Notes: generated by a model from the sequence alone, not told the origin. A DNA stretch of 64,000 nucleotides from Lota lota (GCA_026745465.1 JACYXH010000839.1:372001-436000), one strand, 5' to 3'; numbered from the stretch's first letter, positions 15,549-28,261 are shown. Translations and numbers: made by a program.

Positions 15549-16637
15549 CTGTGGAGAGCAGGCCAGTGGGTTGTATACATTCCCACTCAAACTGTGTACA
15601 CACACTGGTTTCCGTTTAGGGTAGGGTTTCGTCTCTACCTAGTGCAGGGACTTACAGGGACTTTCTCTCTTACCGAGAGAGAAAAACAGGTCTGCGACAG
15701 CTCTGGGGGAGATGTCACAGTGTCTTTAAAAGGCAACGTAGCAGTTTGTGATAGTGTAGGCCTACTATTAAATACCTGTTGTTCTCTTTGTTCAGACTAC
15801 TGTAAAAGTGCCTGTCGGTAATTTAACCACATTTTTCCATGGCTTAGGTCAGCCGATGGAACTGACTTGGAAGCTGAAAAACAGCAACTAACAAACAACA
15901 ATAGTTGAGTCTAAGTTAGCTTAAGTGTTCTGCTTCAGTTTAGGAATATTGTTCACACGTCCTGGAACACAGGAATTTCTTGGCATTTAACTTTGTGATT
16001 ATTAAACTTAGGCCTTCAACTTTATTAGCTGAGAAAACGGAATCAGGATTTGCATTGCGTTAGCTGTGTTGAGAATTTCTTCAGCTGAGAATTCACATTG
16101 ATAAAGACTCAAATGTTGAAAGACGGCTGTCGGTTTTGTGAAGTTTGATAGTTGGTGAATTTGACTACAGGTAAAATGTTTCTGGTGTACAAAGACGCGA
16201 TGTGCATCAGTGGTCCGGGATGACATCTGAGGAACTTTATCACCACGGTGAATACAGCAAAGTCTCACGCACAATACATGCTCTTGAGCTCTATTTGCAT
16301 TTTAATTCACCCGCGACAGTTAAAGTATTCAAACTAGATGGGCACTGAGCTCGGACGTTGACTTGTAGGGTCATGGATCCACTGCACACTACTCTACTGC
16401 GTCAGCTTTCACATACTTTGACGGAAGTATATTCCGTTAATATTTAAACTGAATAAATAAATGTCATGCAAAATCTCAAAAAGAAAAAGAAAAAAGTAAG
16501 AAAAAGTACTTGGACAGTATAAAGTACTGTCAAACTATTCCAAAATAAAGGATTCAATTTTTTACATATTACATATAAGAATATTCATTTTTCCCCCTGA
16601 TAAAAACAAGCTTTTATTTTGAAGGGGTGTGTGTTAC
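15549..16637. other. csrp1: csrp1 intron 1
   Basis: AT-rich unique sequence between the leader exon and the coding start exon. No repeat array or conserved element was recognised. Confidence 0.6.
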
Positions 16638-16725
16638 CTGGGTTCAGCAGTAGAGGTGGTCTTGGTGGATGGAGGGCAGATGGAAGTGTCTCCCAGACTC
16701 TCAGCAGAGACACCGCTTTAAATGG
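16638..16725 (-). promoter_or_regulatory. csrp1: csrp1 core promoter and leader exon
   Basis: On the minus strand CCATTTAAAG (16716-16725) serves as a TATA-like element and is also a one-mismatch CArG box (SRF site), matching the known SRF control of CSRP1. A leader exon of about 50 nt follows, ending CTGAACCCAG|GTAACA (16638/16637). Just upstream are C-rich CCTCCTCCCCCTCC and then a CA repeat (16782-16826). The start site near 16690 is inferred from spacing. Confidence 0.55.
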
Positions 16726-16781
16726 AGAGAACAGGGAGGACGGTCCACTGGTGACTGGGTCTGGAGGGGGAGGAGGAGTCT

Positions 16782-16832
<51 letters not shown>

Positions 16833-17399
16833 TACACACACACGCGCACTTGCACACGCACACTCACACAACCACATACACTCACACATATACACACACA
16901 TGCATGAGGTATAGACAAGAGGAAAAAAACTATGGAAACTAAAACTAAAAAATTAACTATGGATTGAGTTAAAATAACAATTTCAGACGAAAGATTTAGT
17001 GGAGAGCTGCTTGTTCTAAACAGAGCAGAACGCCCTTATCCTGCTCTGTTTATATCCACTGTGTTTATTGATGCATTTCTCTCTTCAGTCGTTATGTTAG
17101 CATCCAAACAGTACAATCTAAATTGTAGCTTTTGTTCTCTTGTTTATGTTCTTTTTTAAAAATGTTTTAAGTGTTATTTTTCAGGACTGTTGTCACCGAA
17201 ACACAGGGAATTCCTGGCATTTATATTTGTAATTACAAATTTACACTTTAAACCCGTCATTATAACTGTCACGACAAATACTCACTAAAACCATGGAGCT
17301 TAGATGTTCAAATATCATGAACAAATATAATTTGTGGCATTTCACTTCTTATAATTGTATATTTACACTTTATGAGCTGAAAGAAAACCAGAAACTGTG

Positions 17400-17421
17400 T
17401 GTCTGGGTGCGTGTGTGCATG

Positions 17422-17455
<34 letters not shown>

Positions 17456-17505
17456 AATCTGGAGTGTGTGTGTGTGTGTGTGTGTTAGTATGCATATGTG
17501 TGTGT

Positions 17506-17551
<46 letters not shown>

Positions 17552-17623
17552 GTATGCATATGTCTGTCTGTGTGTGTGTGTGTGTTAGTATGCATATGTG
17601 TGTGTGTGTGTGTGTTAGTATGC

Positions 17624-17671
<48 letters not shown>

Positions 17672-17702
17672 CTGGAGTGTGTGTGTGTGTGTGTTAGTAT
17701 GC

Positions 17703-17752
<50 letters not shown>

Positions 17753-17828
17753 GTATGCATATGTCTGTCTGTGTGTGTGTGTGTGTGTTAGTATGCATAT
17801 GTGTGTGTGTGTGTGTGTGTTAGTATGC

Positions 17829-17881
<53 letters not shown>
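17400..17881. repeat. GT array punctuated by TAGTATGCATATG islands
   Basis: A 480-bp (GT)n array is interrupted eight times by the same 13-mer TAGTATGCATATG (around 17487, 17551, 17587, 17616, 17695, 17751, 17790, 17821), plus two GAATCTGGAG islands. It lies between the divergently transcribed csrp1 promoter and the CpG-rich promoter at 18.4 kb. Confidence 0.95.
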
Positions 17882-17882
<1 letters not shown>

Positions 17883-18141
17883 ATCAAAATATACTTTAAA
17901 TGTCACCCAGTCAGACAGACGCATGTTAAGGTCAGTCCTCAGGCTATGCTTGCGACGTGCACTGAAATGTTAAGAGTGTCTGAAGGAATAGCTGTGCAGC
18001 ATTTAGACAAACCCCAGGGCTAGCTTCCCCTTTCTGCCTCCCAACTAGTCTGTCTCTCTGTGTTGTGGATCTGAAACAAGAGAATCACCCCTTCATTCTC
18101 CATGATATATGGATGGTGGATAGATGGATGGATGAATGAAT

Positions 18142-18252
<111 letters not shown>

Positions 18253-18398
18253 AGTTGTAAACCCTGCTATGGTCATTTTACTGTCAACAAATGCTTTGAC
18301 CTTAGACACAAACACCAAAATGACATAGTAGTAAGACAATGTATGGGAGGACAGAAGTGGGCTTATCCATCAATACACCATTAGCGCCAGTACTACAA

Positions 18399-18510
18399 TG
18401 CGCATGCGCAGTTGCGACACGGCACCACACTTCACGGCGCGCGGTCACTGCGGGACGGAGATAGCTAGCTAACGTCTACTCGCAGCCTGCCATAAATGGG
18501 CTTCGTTACG
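18399..18510 (+). promoter_or_regulatory. NRF1-site promoter with a short first coding exon (gene unidentified)
   Basis: TGCGCATGCGCA (18399-18410) is a perfect NRF1 palindrome within a CpG-rich segment. It is followed by an ATG in strong context (18496, ATAAATGG), five codons (MGFVT) and a consensus donor ACG|GTGAGC at 18510/18511. This looks like the TATA-less first exon of a plus-strand gene. No matching second exon was recognised. It may be the distant first exon of the long nav1 form, since no other plus-strand gene intervenes, or a separate transcript. Confidence 0.45.
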
Positions 18511-19624
18511 GTGAGCGCCGCTAGTCCTTGTGTGTTTAGTAGGACACGTTTCTCTGGTGGTGTGGGACTTTTAGCAGGGCTTTAAAGCAAACCTGTGACG
18601 CAGCATGGGAACTTCGTTGATGAACTATTCATCTGTTGAACTCGTTCCCCCCCCCCCCACACACACACACACCTAAAGCCCTGAGCTTTTCACCGGTTGG
18701 AGATCGCCCACTTGCATAGCTAAGCTAGCTAAGAAGCTAGTCTTTCCATACATTTGTTTGAAAAGAGTTTTCGCTTTTTGCTAATCGACTGAATGTGTAT
18801 GAAAGACTGTTAACCGCAGAAGAGGGCGTTGGTCAAAATGAGCGACCTGATTGGTCCTGGTGGTCTGACGTCATTCCAGGAGACGAGGGCTTGTTCTTGA
18901 TGATTTATGATCGCATACAAAACCACGTAGTACAGACACAAGCATGGTAAAGATGGATATAATTAATTGATGAGCTGATCAATTGCAGGCCGAGGCACGA
19001 TAGTGTGGTTAGGGTTGTGAAAGAACGCAAATGTGAATCCCAACCTGTAGGCCTCCTCACGCAATATACCCTGCTCCCCAATTACATGAAATTCACGGCA
19101 AGTTGCTTTGGTTTAAACGGTCTCCAAAATGCATAAATCAATCAACCAAGCCATGATCAGACCTGCTCAACAAAAACATGTCAAATATATCTGCATATTT
19201 TCTGGCGCTTCTCTGCATTATTCCCGTACTAAATCCATCTCTTCATTTGTTTTCCCTTACTCACGCAGAACAGAATACGGGGGTCAGCCAAGCTCGGATG
19301 ACTTCCTGTGATCGAAGACATCCTCTCAGGAGGTTATCACTGCTTCCTGGTGGTGGAAGGGAGAGCGATGTATAACTATACAATATATGGAGTGATGTAG
19401 TGAGCGATACAGACAGAAGGAAAGAAAGGGGGAGAGAGAATGAGTGATGCAAACCAAGAGAGGGGGGAGGAGACAGAGAGCGAGCGAGTGATGGAGAGAT
19501 GCAGAGAGTGATGGAGAGAGAGGAAGTGATGGTGGTGTTTGGTCTCCCTCTTGCCCGTCTCCTCGCCCTGCAGGCTTGTCATCATACGACCCAGACACTG
19601 ATGGTAGCGGAGGGGCCTATTAAT

Positions 19625-19683
<59 letters not shown>

Positions 19684-20259
19684 CCTCTCCCTCTCGGCCA
19701 ACACACTGGACCTCTCTGTGTGCCTGGGCTGGGCAGAGCATGTTGAGAGGGGATTGAGGGTGAGAGGCAGATAGGAGAGAAAGGAGGGAGAGATCTGAGA
19801 TAGGAGAGAGATATACTGTAGGAGAGAGGGGGAGAGGGATAAGAAACTGTGAAAGTGGGAGATAGATATAGGGGACAGAGGGGGAGGGTAAGGATAGATG
19901 AAGGAAATGGGAGAGAGATAGATGGAAGAGAGGGAGATAAGAGAAAGGGAGGGAGAGAGATATAGGAGACTGGGGTGGAAGACAGAGAGAGAGGGAGAGG
20001 AGGAGGATCCTAAACAGCATTTTATGTGTACAGATGGAGAGAGAGATAGCGAGAGACCAACCGAGAGAAGGAGGAATGCAAATGAAAAGTAGCGCTTTAC
20101 ATGTTTAGCTTTACATAGAAGAGAGAGAGGGAGGGAGAGTGGGGGATACACATAAAATGAAGAAGAGCAGGGATGTCAGGAGTGAGCGTGAGAGTGTGAG
20201 AGAGAGTGAGAGTGAGAGAAATAGTGAAGAAGTAGAAACAGCATCAGAGGAAAGTGGAG
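18511..20259. other. Stretch without recognised genes
   Basis: Unique DNA to 19370, then a purine-rich GA/GAGG region (19380-20230) containing a (CT)n run at 19627-19680. No exon was supported. Confidence 0.6.
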
Positions 20260-20373
20260 GACTGTACCGGGCTGAGGACCATCCATCAGGAACCAGCCAG
20301 ACGCGCGGGGACCACTAAGACTTTCCCTGGGACGGTCTTCAAACCCGGAGCCAGGACACTCTCTCTCAGCACT
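20260..20373 (+). other. Candidate untranslated first exon
   Basis: A non-repetitive GC-richer segment ends in CTCAGCACT|GTGAGTAAG, a near-perfect donor. It has no useful ATG frame and no TATA box. It could be a leader exon of the long nav1 transcript; evidence is the donor and position only. Confidence 0.25.
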
Positions 20374-20578
20374 GTGAGTAAGTTACTCTCGTCCTCCTTT
20401 TGTGCCTCACAGTAGTGTCGCCAAGTCCCTGTTGTTATTAAGCGGAGGTAAACTCCTGCAGACAGCGTGTTGGTGTAGCATGTTGGTGTAGCGTGTTGGT
20501 GTAGCGTGTAAGCTACGGATAGCTAGCTCTGTGTTGGCGCGGAGCGTGGAGTCTGGATGTGTTCCATCGCTGCATGCT

Positions 20579-20782
20579 GTCCACAGAGCCCTGTTCAGGG
20601 GGGCCCTGTCCACAGAGCCCTGTTCAGGGGGGCCCTGTCCACAGAGCCCTGTTCAGGGGGGCCCTGTCCACAGAGCCTGTTCAGGGGGGCCCTGTCCACA
20701 GAGCCCTGTTCAGGGGGGCCCTGTCCACAGAGCCTGTTCAGGGGGGCCCTGTCCACAGAGCCCTGTTCAGGGGGCCCTGTTG
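20579..20782. repeat. 29-bp minisatellite, 7 copies
   Basis: The unit is CCACAGAGCCCTGTTCAGGG plus GGGCCCTGT. Copies are nearly identical; two have lost one C. The unit is rich in GGGCCC and TTCAGGG. Confidence 0.95.
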
Positions 20783-20828
20783 TTGCTCACGCTAAACGAG
20801 GGGTCCTCCTGTGTTTGGTAGGGTCGCT

Positions 20829-20830
<2 letters not shown>

Positions 20831-20865
<35 letters not shown>

Positions 20866-21190
20866 GGTTGCTCGTGTGTGTTTGTGAGTGTGTGTGTGAT
20901 GTACGTGTGTGTGTGTGTAGGGTCGCTCATGTTTGTGTGTGTATTGGTGTTTGTGAGTGTGTGTGTGACGCATATGTGTGTGTGTGTAGGGTCGTATGTG
21001 TGTGTGTGTTTGTGAATGTTGTGTGTGTTTGTGATGTGTGTATGTGTTTGCATGTGTGCGTGTGGCCATTCGAGAGTGTTCATGCAAATGTTTGTGTTAG
21101 TGAGAATGTGTGTGATTGTGGATTTGTGTGTTACTGCGTTAGTGTTTGTGCAAATGTCTGCTTGTCTGTATGTGTATGTGAGGTGTGCGC
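20831..21190. repeat. GT-rich degenerate array
   Basis: GT runs separated by GTAGGGTCGCTCGTGTTTGTGAG-like units, decaying to irregular TG-rich sequence by 21190. Long frames on both strands here are repeat artefacts. Confidence 0.85.
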
Positions 21191-22439
21191 TTTCACATGT
21201 TAAGGTCCCATCACGGTGTGGATACAAACATCGTGCTTTTGCCTGAAGACATCCAGAGGCGTGTTTGTTTCTGTCTGGTATTTGCTGATGTCGGTACCCA
21301 CGTCCCCACACATCTCTGCGGTGGAACCGGAGATGTATAATCAGAACCGGGTCGAACCCTAACCCAAACCCTAGTGCTCTAGGGAACTCCCCACACAACT
21401 GGTGTCCCTTTTAATTTACGACAATGCATCGTTATTGTTACACCCTGCATGTCTGTAACCCTAAGAATAACCAACCATCAAACCACAACGAGACAATAAC
21501 CCAGATGTTTCATTTCTCATAATTGTATATCAGATAACTCTCGTGAATCTGTTGTAATGGGGAAACATCGGTTGGTTGATTATCTCCTCCTCCAGCAGTC
21601 TTCATTATTAGATTTGTTGGAGTAGGGGACAGAGGTAATTGGGTTAAAGACAGCGTGGTGTTTAACAGGATGTCTGTGCTGAAGGATCTCCTCTCTGTAT
21701 GAACAACATGATCACCACCAGCCTACGGTGTTGTGGGGGATTCTGTGGTGCTGGATAGACGAGGTTGTGTGCTATGCTGTGCGAGGTCATTGTGTGTTGG
21801 CGTTAACACTCTGGGGTGTGTAGATACTAAAAGCTGCCACTAGATGTCAGTGTAGAGTAAGGTTAAGTTTCACTTTTACCGGTGTCTCTTGAGACACACC
21901 CTGATTCTCTCGCTGTCTCGGCCTCTCTTTTCAGTCACTCTCTCTCTTTTTCTCTCTCCCCTCTCGCTTTCATTCTATCTCTCATTTTCTCTACCTCTTT
22001 CTCAATAGTGTATTTGCGCCTATGTATTTGCACGTGTCTGAGTGAGTGTGTGTTTGTTTGAATGTGTGTATGAATGAATCAGTGCATATCTATATATGTG
22101 AATGCATACAATGAGACATAATTGGGTTTTTGTGCATGTATATATTTGAGTGTGTGTGTGTGTGTTCCTCCCCGAATACAAATATTCTCTCCCTCCTCGC
22201 AAGTTTTTCCCTAATCCTCGTCTTCCACTCTGTGACACATGAGACATGAAGCTCTTATTTCCAGCGTGTCTGCAGTAAGACTTTAATCTCTCCTCCACAG
22301 AACATGACTGTGTGGAGCAAGGGAGGCATATCTCTCCACGCTGTGAAGCAAAATGCAGGACAGCATCACAAGCACGCTCATCCCCGCTCATAGCAGTTCG
22401 GCATGCTCCTGTTAAATGTATTCATTTCTGTTGCTATTG

Positions 22440-22640
22440 ACTGTTGGGTCCTTTAGCAGACACGTTCCTCCAAAGTGACTGACGGTGAGTGCATTTTAGA
22501 TACATGTCGTTAAGGAGAAGGTGCTGGTGGCTTGTTGCTCGAGGATGCCTAAGGACCCCTACTGTGTGGCCGGTGGGGATTCCAACCCAGAACCTTTCAG
22601 GTGGGAGGCAGACACCCTAACCACCACACTACCCTGCCCC
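22440..22640 (-). repeat. tRNA-derived SINE, reverse orientation
   Basis: The minus strand begins GGGGCAGGGTAGTGTGGTGG and continues GTTAGGGTGTCTGCC, with a B-box-like GGTTCTGGGTTGGAATCCCC and the ACATGTATCT/TTTGG tail. Near full length, ending in TAAAGGACCC at the left. Confidence 0.8.
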
Positions 22641-22689
22641 CTGTGCTTTGTGTAGATTAACATTACATTTGGCCACTATACTTTTTTTT

Positions 22690-22945
22690 TTGATAGTGGC
22701 CAATTGACTGGTAACCGGAAGGTTGCTAGTTCGATCCCCGGCTCCTCCTAGCTGAGTGTCGAGGTGTCCCTGAGCGAGACACCTCACCCTAACTGCTCCC
22801 GACGTGCCGGCTGTCGCCTTGCATGGCGGACACCGCCGTCGGTGTGTGAGTGTGTGTATGAATGGGTTGAACGTTAGGCCATAATTGTAAAGCGCTTTGA
22901 GCGGCCGCTGGTTCGAAAAGCGTTGTGCAAACGCAGTCCGTTTGC
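22690..22945 (+). repeat. tRNA-derived SINE of a second family
   Basis: A tRNA-like head (GGTAACCGGAAGGTTGCTAG then TTCGATCCCCGG) is followed by a body (CTGAGTGTCGAGGTGTCCC) and the tail TTGTAAAGCGCTTTGAGCGG...AAAAGCG. This is the widespread percomorph SINE layout and differs from the GGGGCAGG family. Confidence 0.75.
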
Positions 22946-23150
22946 CCACTATTTCCTTGAGACGGACAATGTTTTCTGGCTGAACACAGTGTATAATCCC
23001 TGACATGGAAACGATGCCGCGCGGCTCTGTGTCGGCCGTCTGAGCGCCCCCTGCTGTCAGGACGGTGCTGCGCCCGCGTGTCGCTGGGTTTGCCTCAACC
23101 AATGCCCCCGAGTCAACTCCCCGGACCCCCTGGTTCGGGGAGGCGGTGGG

Positions 23151-23444
23151 TGGGTGAGTGGGGGGGAGGGAAGAGGGGGGTATGGAGTGAAGGCGAGGGG
23201 GGGAGTGAAGGCGGGGGGGTGGGAGAGGGGGGTATGGAGTGAAGGCGAGGGGGGGAGTGAAGGCGGGGGGGGGGGGGGGGGGGAGAGGGGGGTATGGAGT
23301 GAAGGCGAGGGGGGGAGTGAAGGCGGGGGGGGGGGAGAGGGGGGTATGGAGTGAAGGCGAGGGGGGGAGTGAAGGCGGGGGGGGGGAGAGGGGGGTATGG
23401 AGTGAAGGCGAGGGGGGGAGTGAAGGGGGGGGGGGGGGGGGGGT
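23151..23444. repeat. G-rich minisatellite (about 58-bp unit, 5 copies)
   Basis: Units of GGGGGGTATGGAGTGAAGGC, GAGGGGGGGAGTGAAGGC and poly-G spacers of variable length. Many G-runs of 4-18 make it a strong G-quadruplex candidate. The proline-rich and glycine-rich frames across it are artefacts. Confidence 0.95.
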
Positions 23445-23782
23445 CTCAGCTCGGTTAACACGCGGCGACGGGGCGATCGGTCCGGTTCACCGGGTCGAGG
23501 GGCTGAGTCAGGGGTTCTGCACGCCAAGCTGTCGAACATCCTTCCGTCCCTTCGCTTTGCCGAAGAAGAAGATCCAGAGGAAACCACGCTCTCTCTCTGT
23601 CTCGCTCTCTCAATGCCTCTGTCTATGTCTCTCTCTCTCTCTCTCTTGCTCTCTCTCTCTCTCTCAGGTATGCAGAGCCACGCCTAGTGTCTCTCGACCG
23701 CGTGCTGCTGATAGGTGCTGCCCTGCTTCCTGGGGTTCAGCTCTCGTCCTCTGCAGGGCTCCACCGGGTCCTGACGCAAGAG

Positions 23783-23890
<108 letters not shown>

Positions 23891-24259
23891 GGAGTGAGAG
23901 ACCGAGAGGGAGCAAGAGAGAGTGTGCAGAGCAAGAGCGAAACAGAGAGAGAGAGGGGTGGAGAGGGACAGAAAGAGCAAGAGAGAGGGAGATAAAGGGA
24001 GGCGAGAGATGGAGAGAGTGAAGGCAAAATGAAGAGAGACAGAGGCAAAGAGACAGAAAGAAAGTGATAGTGAAAGAGAGGGAGAGGGAGAGCGGCAGAG
24101 AGAGAGGGGTCCAGTAGCTCTGTGCTGCAGCAGCACAGAGGCATGCAGGAAAGCGTGTTCTGTAGTCGAGAGAGAGAGAGAGAGAGCGAGAGCGAGATAG
24201 AGAGAGAGAGAGGGGCGTTACGCAAGCAGAGACACAGAGCGTAGAGCCCCTCTTTGATC

Positions 24260-25429
24260 CTGACATCGGACAGATGCCACGGCGGTTTTGCCAGAACCGG
24301 ACTCTCTCTGCCTGCTTCTCCGTTACTCATCTGCTCTTCTCTGGTGGTCCGCTAGTCTCTCTCTGGTCATGCCCCCCACCCCCTTCCCCTGCCTCCCTGT
24401 GCATGACGGTCGACCGGCACCAGAGACCAGGAGCGGTTTGTCTCTTCAGAGGAGATGAGTCCAGATGAGGGGGGGGGTCTTCGCTGTGCTTCTTGAAGGT
24501 TGCGACACCCACACCTGAGGGGTCATCGCCAGCTGTGTCTGTAGCGGTAGGCTGGTTGTTGGCTGTCCGGTGTCTGGGTCTGCCTCCCCGCACTGCTGCT
24601 GAGTTGCAGGTTTTGAGGTGAGTTTGAGGTTCTTTTTGTTACCGCGGGCTGCTGTACTTTGGGCTGCAGTTGCCGACTGCAATTGGTTAATCCGTTCACT
24701 TCATGAACGTGGGTTTTGATGAGCATACATTTATCGATTTATCGATCGTGTAAATCTGTCACGTAAATCCGTAGAGGCCAAGTCTGGTTTCAGGAAACGA
24801 AGACGAAAGTCAATGCATTGTCCCGGTTTCTTTGTAAAAGGTGTGAATGAATCTACTTGCCTACACTCCGATCATAGATGGAAATACTTTTGGGATCGAT
24901 CGTGCGCGCATGTGCCACAACAACTCACCCCGCGCGCGATCAATCATTTCCATTGATTGGAGTTGTTCCTGTATGACCTCCGTGCTCGCACACACGGCTC
25001 TCACACACACATAGCAACCAATCAGCTGCTGCTCTGCTGTAACCATGGAAGCTCAATACAGTACACTGCATGAATGAAGCGTGTGTGCAGGACAAGGTTG
25101 CTACGGATAAGAAGTCTTGTCCGAAGTGCTGAAGACCGCTTTGTAGTACAGTAGTACCCTAGTTGTCCTGCGGCTGTTGGGTGTATGGAGACAGATGGGG
25201 TGGGGGGATGGAGGGGTGAATTAGACACGGAACAAAGGCGGAAACATATCCTTCTGAGGACTTGGGGTCCTAGAGGCAGGCGTCTAATGTGTCTGCCTGT
25301 CCGGTCTGGAGACAGGAAGTGAAGAGCTCTAGTCGATTTTAGGGGCTTTCTTTCTCTTGACTCTCATGTCTGGGCAGACTTGTAACGCAGTACGGCCAAT
25401 CGTAGCTTCATACAGCAGTGGTAATCAGG
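24260..25429. other. Unique DNA without recognised genes
   Basis: Moderately GC-rich (24260-24700), then ordinary unique sequence. Frames of up to 88 codons overlap on both strands and show no recognisable domain. Confidence 0.5.
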
Positions 25430-25582
25430 TGTGTGTGTGTGTGTGTGCGCGCGCGCATGTGAGTGGGTGCGTTTGTGTGTATGTGTGTACGCATGTGTGT
25501 GTGTGTGTGTACGCATGTAACTGTGTGTGTGTGTGTGTGTGCGCACGTGCATGTTTGTGTGTGTGAGTGTGTGTACGCATGG

Positions 25583-25624
<42 letters not shown>

Positions 25625-25695
25625 ACGTGCATGTGAGGGTGTGCTTTTGTGTGTGTGAGTGTGTGTACGCATGGAACTGGGTGTGTGTGTGTCAG
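25430..25695. repeat. GT array with GTACGCATG islands
   Basis: GT runs are separated by GTGTACGCATG and GCGCACGTGCATG islands repeated 3-4 times. Alternating purine-pyrimidine (CG/CA) composition favours Z-DNA. Confidence 0.92.
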
Positions 25696-25809
25696 CCATA
25701 GATTTCAACCCTAGGGGGAAATACCAGTGAGGTTTCACATTACAGAGAATCCCAGGTCCTGCAGCAGTGTTTAACAATCATCACATGAAAAGAGAAAGAG
25801 TGGTTTGAT

Positions 25810-25842
<33 letters not shown>

Positions 25843-26739
25843 TCATACACACACCGCCAGACAGACACACACTCACTCATACACGCACCCACCCACAATG
25901 CGGTAACTCCATACGACACGTGTGCACCTTTGAATTTAAAACCCGGGGAATACCAACGATGGCCCGTGATGTCACCGCCAATCGAAATGATTCATCACAC
26001 ATCTGAGCTAGGACACAACTCACTTCATGTTAAAGGCCCCCTATTTTATAGCCAGGTGTGTGTCTACCCCGTAGTGACAACACACACGAGAGTGTCCACC
26101 CAGATGGATGATGGATGGCTCAGCCCTACCGGTTGGTACAGTCCGCTGAGTAGGCTACATCTGGGTGATATCACGGTGTAGGGTAGATTTTGCCAGCTAG
26201 GGGTCAAGTCAAGAGAACTTGTCACAGTCACAGCCTCAACGGGCTTCACTGGTCACATTTTGACCAACCCCCCCCCCCCCCCCCTCCCCCCAACCCTAGA
26301 CCCCCAAAGAGCAAGTTAAAACTAACTTAATGATCAAGGAAGAAGCCTTGAGAAGGGACACAGAAAGAGGGATCCCTCCTTCCAGGGATGGTTAGGACTT
26401 CAGTGGGTGACGTCAGGGCCGCGCGCCTTTTTAAAACGTCTCCAGCACTCTCTCTCTCTGCCATAAGACAAGATCGATTAGGAAGCTGTTAGAGGCATTT
26501 CTCGAGACCCAGCAGGGTGCAAGGCTCCACGTCCCTCTCCGGTGGCCCTTATGAAACAGATGGTGTTCAGCTCTCTGCTAACTTATCATGCTGCACGGAG
26601 CACGTTGATTTGGTTTCGCTTTTGATCTACTTCGCAGACATGCGCTCCAGCTGTGGAAAAGTTTTGCTTAAAAAGGATGACTGTGTCTTGGCGGACGTGG
26701 ATGTTCCGACCAGTCAATCGTCAGAGTTCAAACCATCAA

Positions 26740-27425
26740 TCATTTAGTCATTTAGCAGGCACTTTTATCCAAAGCGACTTGCGGTGGATTCAGATACATG
26801 TCATTAAGGCGAAGGTAGGGGTTGGACAGTACAGGTACATGTCATACAGGAGCAGGTAGGGGTTGGACAGTACAGGTACATGTCATACAGGAGCAGGTAG
26901 GGGTTGGACAGTACAGGTACATGTCATACAGGAGCAGGTAGGGGTAGACAGTACAGAGATGGGTCATTATGGAGCAGGTAGGGGTTAGACAGTACAGAGA
27001 TGGGTCATTATGGAGCAGGTAGGGGTTAGACATTACATGTACATGTCATACAGGAGCAGGTAGGGGTTAGACAGTACAGAGATGGGTCATTATGGAGCAG
27101 GTAGGGGTTAGACAGTAGAAATACAGGTAATTAAGGAGCAGGTAGGGGTTGACAGTACAGAGACAGGTCATTAAGGAGCAGGTAGGGGTTGACAGTATAG
27201 AGACAGGTCGTTAAGCAGCAGGTAGGGGTTGGACAGTACAGAGACAGGTCAGTAAGGAGCAGGTAGGGGTTAGACAGTTCAGATACATGTTGTTAATCAG
27301 CAGGTAGGGGTTGGACAGTACAGATACATGTCATTAAGTAGCAGGTGTGGGTTAGGCTGCAAACATTGGGCTTTGAACTCAGAACCCTTTGGTTGGTAGT
27401 CCAACACCCTAGCCACTATTCTATC
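26740..27425 (-). repeat. SINE with an internal tandem expansion (about 13 copies)
   Basis: The right end has the B box (minus strand GGTTCTGAGTTCAAAGCCC, 27370-27390) and the left end the tail (plus ATTTAGCAGGCACTTTTATCC, 26751-26771). Between them the normally single module AGGAGCAGGTAGGGGTTGGAC + AGTACAG + GTACATGTCAT is repeated about 13 times (26806-27350, about 42 bp per unit). Confidence 0.88.
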
Positions 27426-27689
27426 GTATAACCTATAGTCTTAGGAGTTGAATAAGAGCTTATTTTTGGAAATAAAGAAATAAAGCGTTTAAAATAGTAG
27501 CTGGGGTGCCCTGGGAGTCGCCAACCAGACTCTGAGGCAAGTGAAGAGGAATGAATGGGTGTAGCCTCAGTGTTTGGACTAAATTGCCCCCGAAAATGTC
27601 ACTCTTAGTTTCTTTCAAACATCGGACCTACTTGCCAATCCCCACGTAGCCTGATGGACTGCTGTGGGCGTCAGACCACGACCTAAAAC

Positions 27690-28100
27690 CGCATATTGTG
27701 TCGTGTTGGGTTGTGACACTTGTCATGTGTTATACTGTGTCCTGCTTTGATGTGGTGGATTGTGTTGTGATGAGTTGTGATGTGGTTTGTGTTGTGTTGT
27801 GTTGTGGTGGTGGTGCTGCGTTGTGTTGCGTTGGGTTGGGTTGGGTTGTGATGAGTTGTGCAGTGTGTATTGCATTGTGCACCGTGCTGTGCTCCGTTGT
27901 CTTGAGTTGTGTCGTCTTGTGTTGTGTGAGGGATGTGAAGTCCTGTGTTTTTTGTTTGTTGTGTCATGTCACGGTGTGTTGCGTCACGTTGTCGTTTACT
28001 GTCGTTGTGCATGGGAATGGGATGTCTCCTGTCGTCTTTTGTGAAGTTGTGCGGTGTTGTGATGCGCTGTCTTGTGTTGTGTTGTGGATTGTAGTTTTGT
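27690..28100. repeat. GTTGTG-type low-complexity region
   Basis: About 400 bp strongly biased to T and G on the plus strand, built of TTGTG/TGTTG pentamers with point changes. The two opposing frames (172 and 109 codons) are products of this bias. Confidence 0.8.
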
Positions 28101-28261
28101 GCAGCCTGCTTCCCTATGCTATGTGTGCATGGGCCACAGGGTTTACCTCAGACCAGTGTACCGGTTACATAACCCCAGCACGTCTGCAGGGTCTGGCTAT
28201 TTTAGAAGCCAGCTGATTTATTCGGCTTTTAAGTATTCTGCATTATTGTGCTATGTAGGAG

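Noticed and set aside
18496..18510. MGFVT as the start of ribosomal protein L5 (MGFVKV)
   Set aside because: The fifth residue differs, and in RPL5 the first intron lies right after the start codon.
27683..28216. 172-codon cysteine/valine-rich frame and its antisense
   Set aside because: Produced by the TG-biased low-complexity region; no domain or splice support.
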